Source of the DNA: Mobilitalea sp.
GTDB lineage: Bacteria > Bacillota_A > Clostridia > Lachnospirales > Lachnospiraceae
Reading direction: 5' to 3'
Length of the DNA stretch: 5,332 bases
Assembly (NCBI GenBank): GCA_029974875.1
Contig: JARKQP010000010.1
Location: 1-5,332, forward strand
The translations under genes were made by a program, and so were the position numbers. Of the stretch, positions 4,428-5,332 are shown one piece after another. Numbering within the stretch: position 1 is the stretch's first letter; each line of letters starts with the position of its first letter. The notes under the pieces were generated by a model. It was not told the origin of the DNA. It saw only the letters and a list, made by a program, of their open reading frames with translations, and did not search any database.

Positions 4428-5332
4428 CATGATCTTGGAACCTCGGGAGATAAAGCAACCCTATTTTCCGGGGACGGCAAATTAATGGGCAGTATGGTTA
4501 GCAGTTATGACACCTTTTATTTTAACAATACATGGGCGGAGCAGGATGCCCTGGACTGGTGGGAAGCAGTATGTAATTCAAGTAAAAGCCTGATCAGGAC
4601 ATTGGACATTGATCCGGCTGATATTGCGGCAGTCAGCTTTAGCGGACAGATGATGGGCTGCCTGTGTGTGGATAAAAAAGGCAATCCCTTAAGAAGGGCT
4701 ATTATCTGGGCAGACCAGCGTGCACAAAAGCAGGCGGCCCAGATTAATGAGCATATCAGCCAGAAGGATTTTTATCATATTGTAGGCCACCGCAACACGG
4801 CCTCTTATGGGATACAAAAGCTGATGTGGGTCCGTGACAATGAGCCGGAGATTTATGAACAGACCTACAAGACCCTCAATGCGAAGGATTTTATTGTATT
4901 CCGCCTTACGGGGAAGGTCTATACGGAATATTCGGATGGCAACAGCAACGCTTGCTTTGACCTTTTGAATTTAACCTGGTCGGACCGGATTATAGAATAT
5001 GCAGGAATTGATCCTGACAAGCTGCCTGAGCTTAAGCCCTCGACCTTTGTTGCAGGAGGTGTGACAGGGGAAGCGGCAAAAGCTACGGGTCTGGCCGAGG
5101 GGACACCGGTGGTTCTTGGGGGAGGAGACGGGGTAACTGCCAATGTAGGCTCCGGCTCCATCAGCCCGGGAAAGACCTATTGCTGTATGGGAACCTCGGC
5201 ATGGATCACGACAACCTCGGAGAAGCCGATCTTTGATGAGGAGATGCGTACAGTCACGTGGGCACACGTGATACCGGGCTTATATGCCCCGAACGGAACA
5301 ATGCAGTATGCCGGCGGTGCATACAGCTGGCT
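4407..5332 (+). CDS. FGGY-family carbohydrate kinase, xylulokinase-like (3' partial)
   Basis: ATP-dependent sugar kinase, probably phosphorylating a ketose such as a pentulose made by the neighbouring dehydrogenase. The frame stays open to the window's end: 308 codons of about 500 expected, covering all of the N-terminal FGGY domain and the start of the C-terminal one. Visible motifs are the phosphate-binding DLGTSGDKA (9-17), AEQD (44-47) with WW (51-52), SGQMMG (79-84), WADQR (101-105) with the sugar-binding Asp, the presumed catalytic base Asp241 in GGGDG, and GTSAW (262-266) in the second phosphate loop. The start ATG has AGGAGG 9 nt upstream. It lies 82 nt after the regulator and probably shares its promoter. 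Xylulokinases usually have SGQMHG, where the His contacts the sugar; here Met83 replaces it, so a different substrate is possible. The family also covers ribulose, gluconate, glycerol, fuculose and erythritol kinases. Family secure, substrate not. Confidence 0.93.
   Translation, partial: MAKYILAHDLGTSGDKATLFSGDGKLMGSMVSSYDTFYFNNTWAEQDALDWWEAVCNSSKSLIRTLDIDPADIAAVSFSGQMMGCLCVDKKGNPLRRAIIWADQRAQKQAAQINEHISQKDFYHIVGHRNTASYGIQKLMWVRDNEPEIYEQTYKTLNAKDFIVFRLTGKVYTEYSDGNSNACFDLLNLTWSDRIIEYAGIDPDKLPELKPSTFVAGGVTGEAAKATGLAEGTPVVLGGGDGVTANVGSGSISPGKTYCCMGTSAWITTTSEKPIFDEEMRTVTWAHVIPGLYAPNGTMQYAGGAYSW

Overview
The window looks like a piece of a Bacillota chromosome, most likely a clostridial or Lachnospiraceae-type organism. 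Evidence for this is the strong AGGAGG-type ribosome binding sites, regular use of AGG/AGA/ATA codons with moderate GC by eye, a consensus sigma-A promoter, and the gene families present. This assignment is an inference from style; no marker gene is present. All five genes lie on the + strand and together form a carbohydrate (probably pentose, polyol or related sugar) uptake and catabolism locus. Both ends are cut: the first gene lacks its 5' end and the last lacks its 3' end.

Region 1 (1-2293) encodes two parts of a CUT2/ribose-type ABC importer: a double-domain ATPase (partial, N-terminal Walker A missing) and, 4 nt downstream, a membrane permease. The expected sugar-binding lipoprotein is not visible and may lie upstream. 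Region 2 (2366-3385) is a zinc-dependent medium-chain dehydrogenase of the sorbitol/threonine dehydrogenase class, with catalytic and structural zinc ligands intact. It follows the permease after a 72-nt gap with no convincing promoter, so it is probably co-transcribed with the transporter.

Region 3 (3386-3550) is a 165-nt gap holding a near-perfect sigma-A promoter with an extended -10, overlapped by several inverted copies of the half-site GTTTGTTA/TAACAAAC. It drives a GntR/UTRA-family regulator (3551-4324). Region 4 (4325-4406) is an 82-nt gap that is unusually structured. It has a 23-bp imperfect tandem repeat, a hairpin at the regulator's stop codon, two mutually exclusive hairpins of which the second is followed by UUUU, and a hairpin whose loop exposes the Shine-Dalgarno of the next gene. 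Region 5 (4407 to the end) is the first 308 codons of an FGGY-family sugar kinase annotated best as xylulokinase-like; its exact substrate is open.

Working model (inference): a sugar or sugar alcohol is imported by the ABC system, the MDR enzyme oxidises a hydroxyl to a keto group, and the FGGY kinase phosphorylates the ketose for entry into the pentose phosphate pathway. The GntR/UTRA protein would sense a phosphorylated sugar and control its own promoter. I see no CRISPR, mobile element, RNA gene or novel defence system. The most noteworthy material is regulatory: the operator cluster before the regulator and the structured leader before the kinase.
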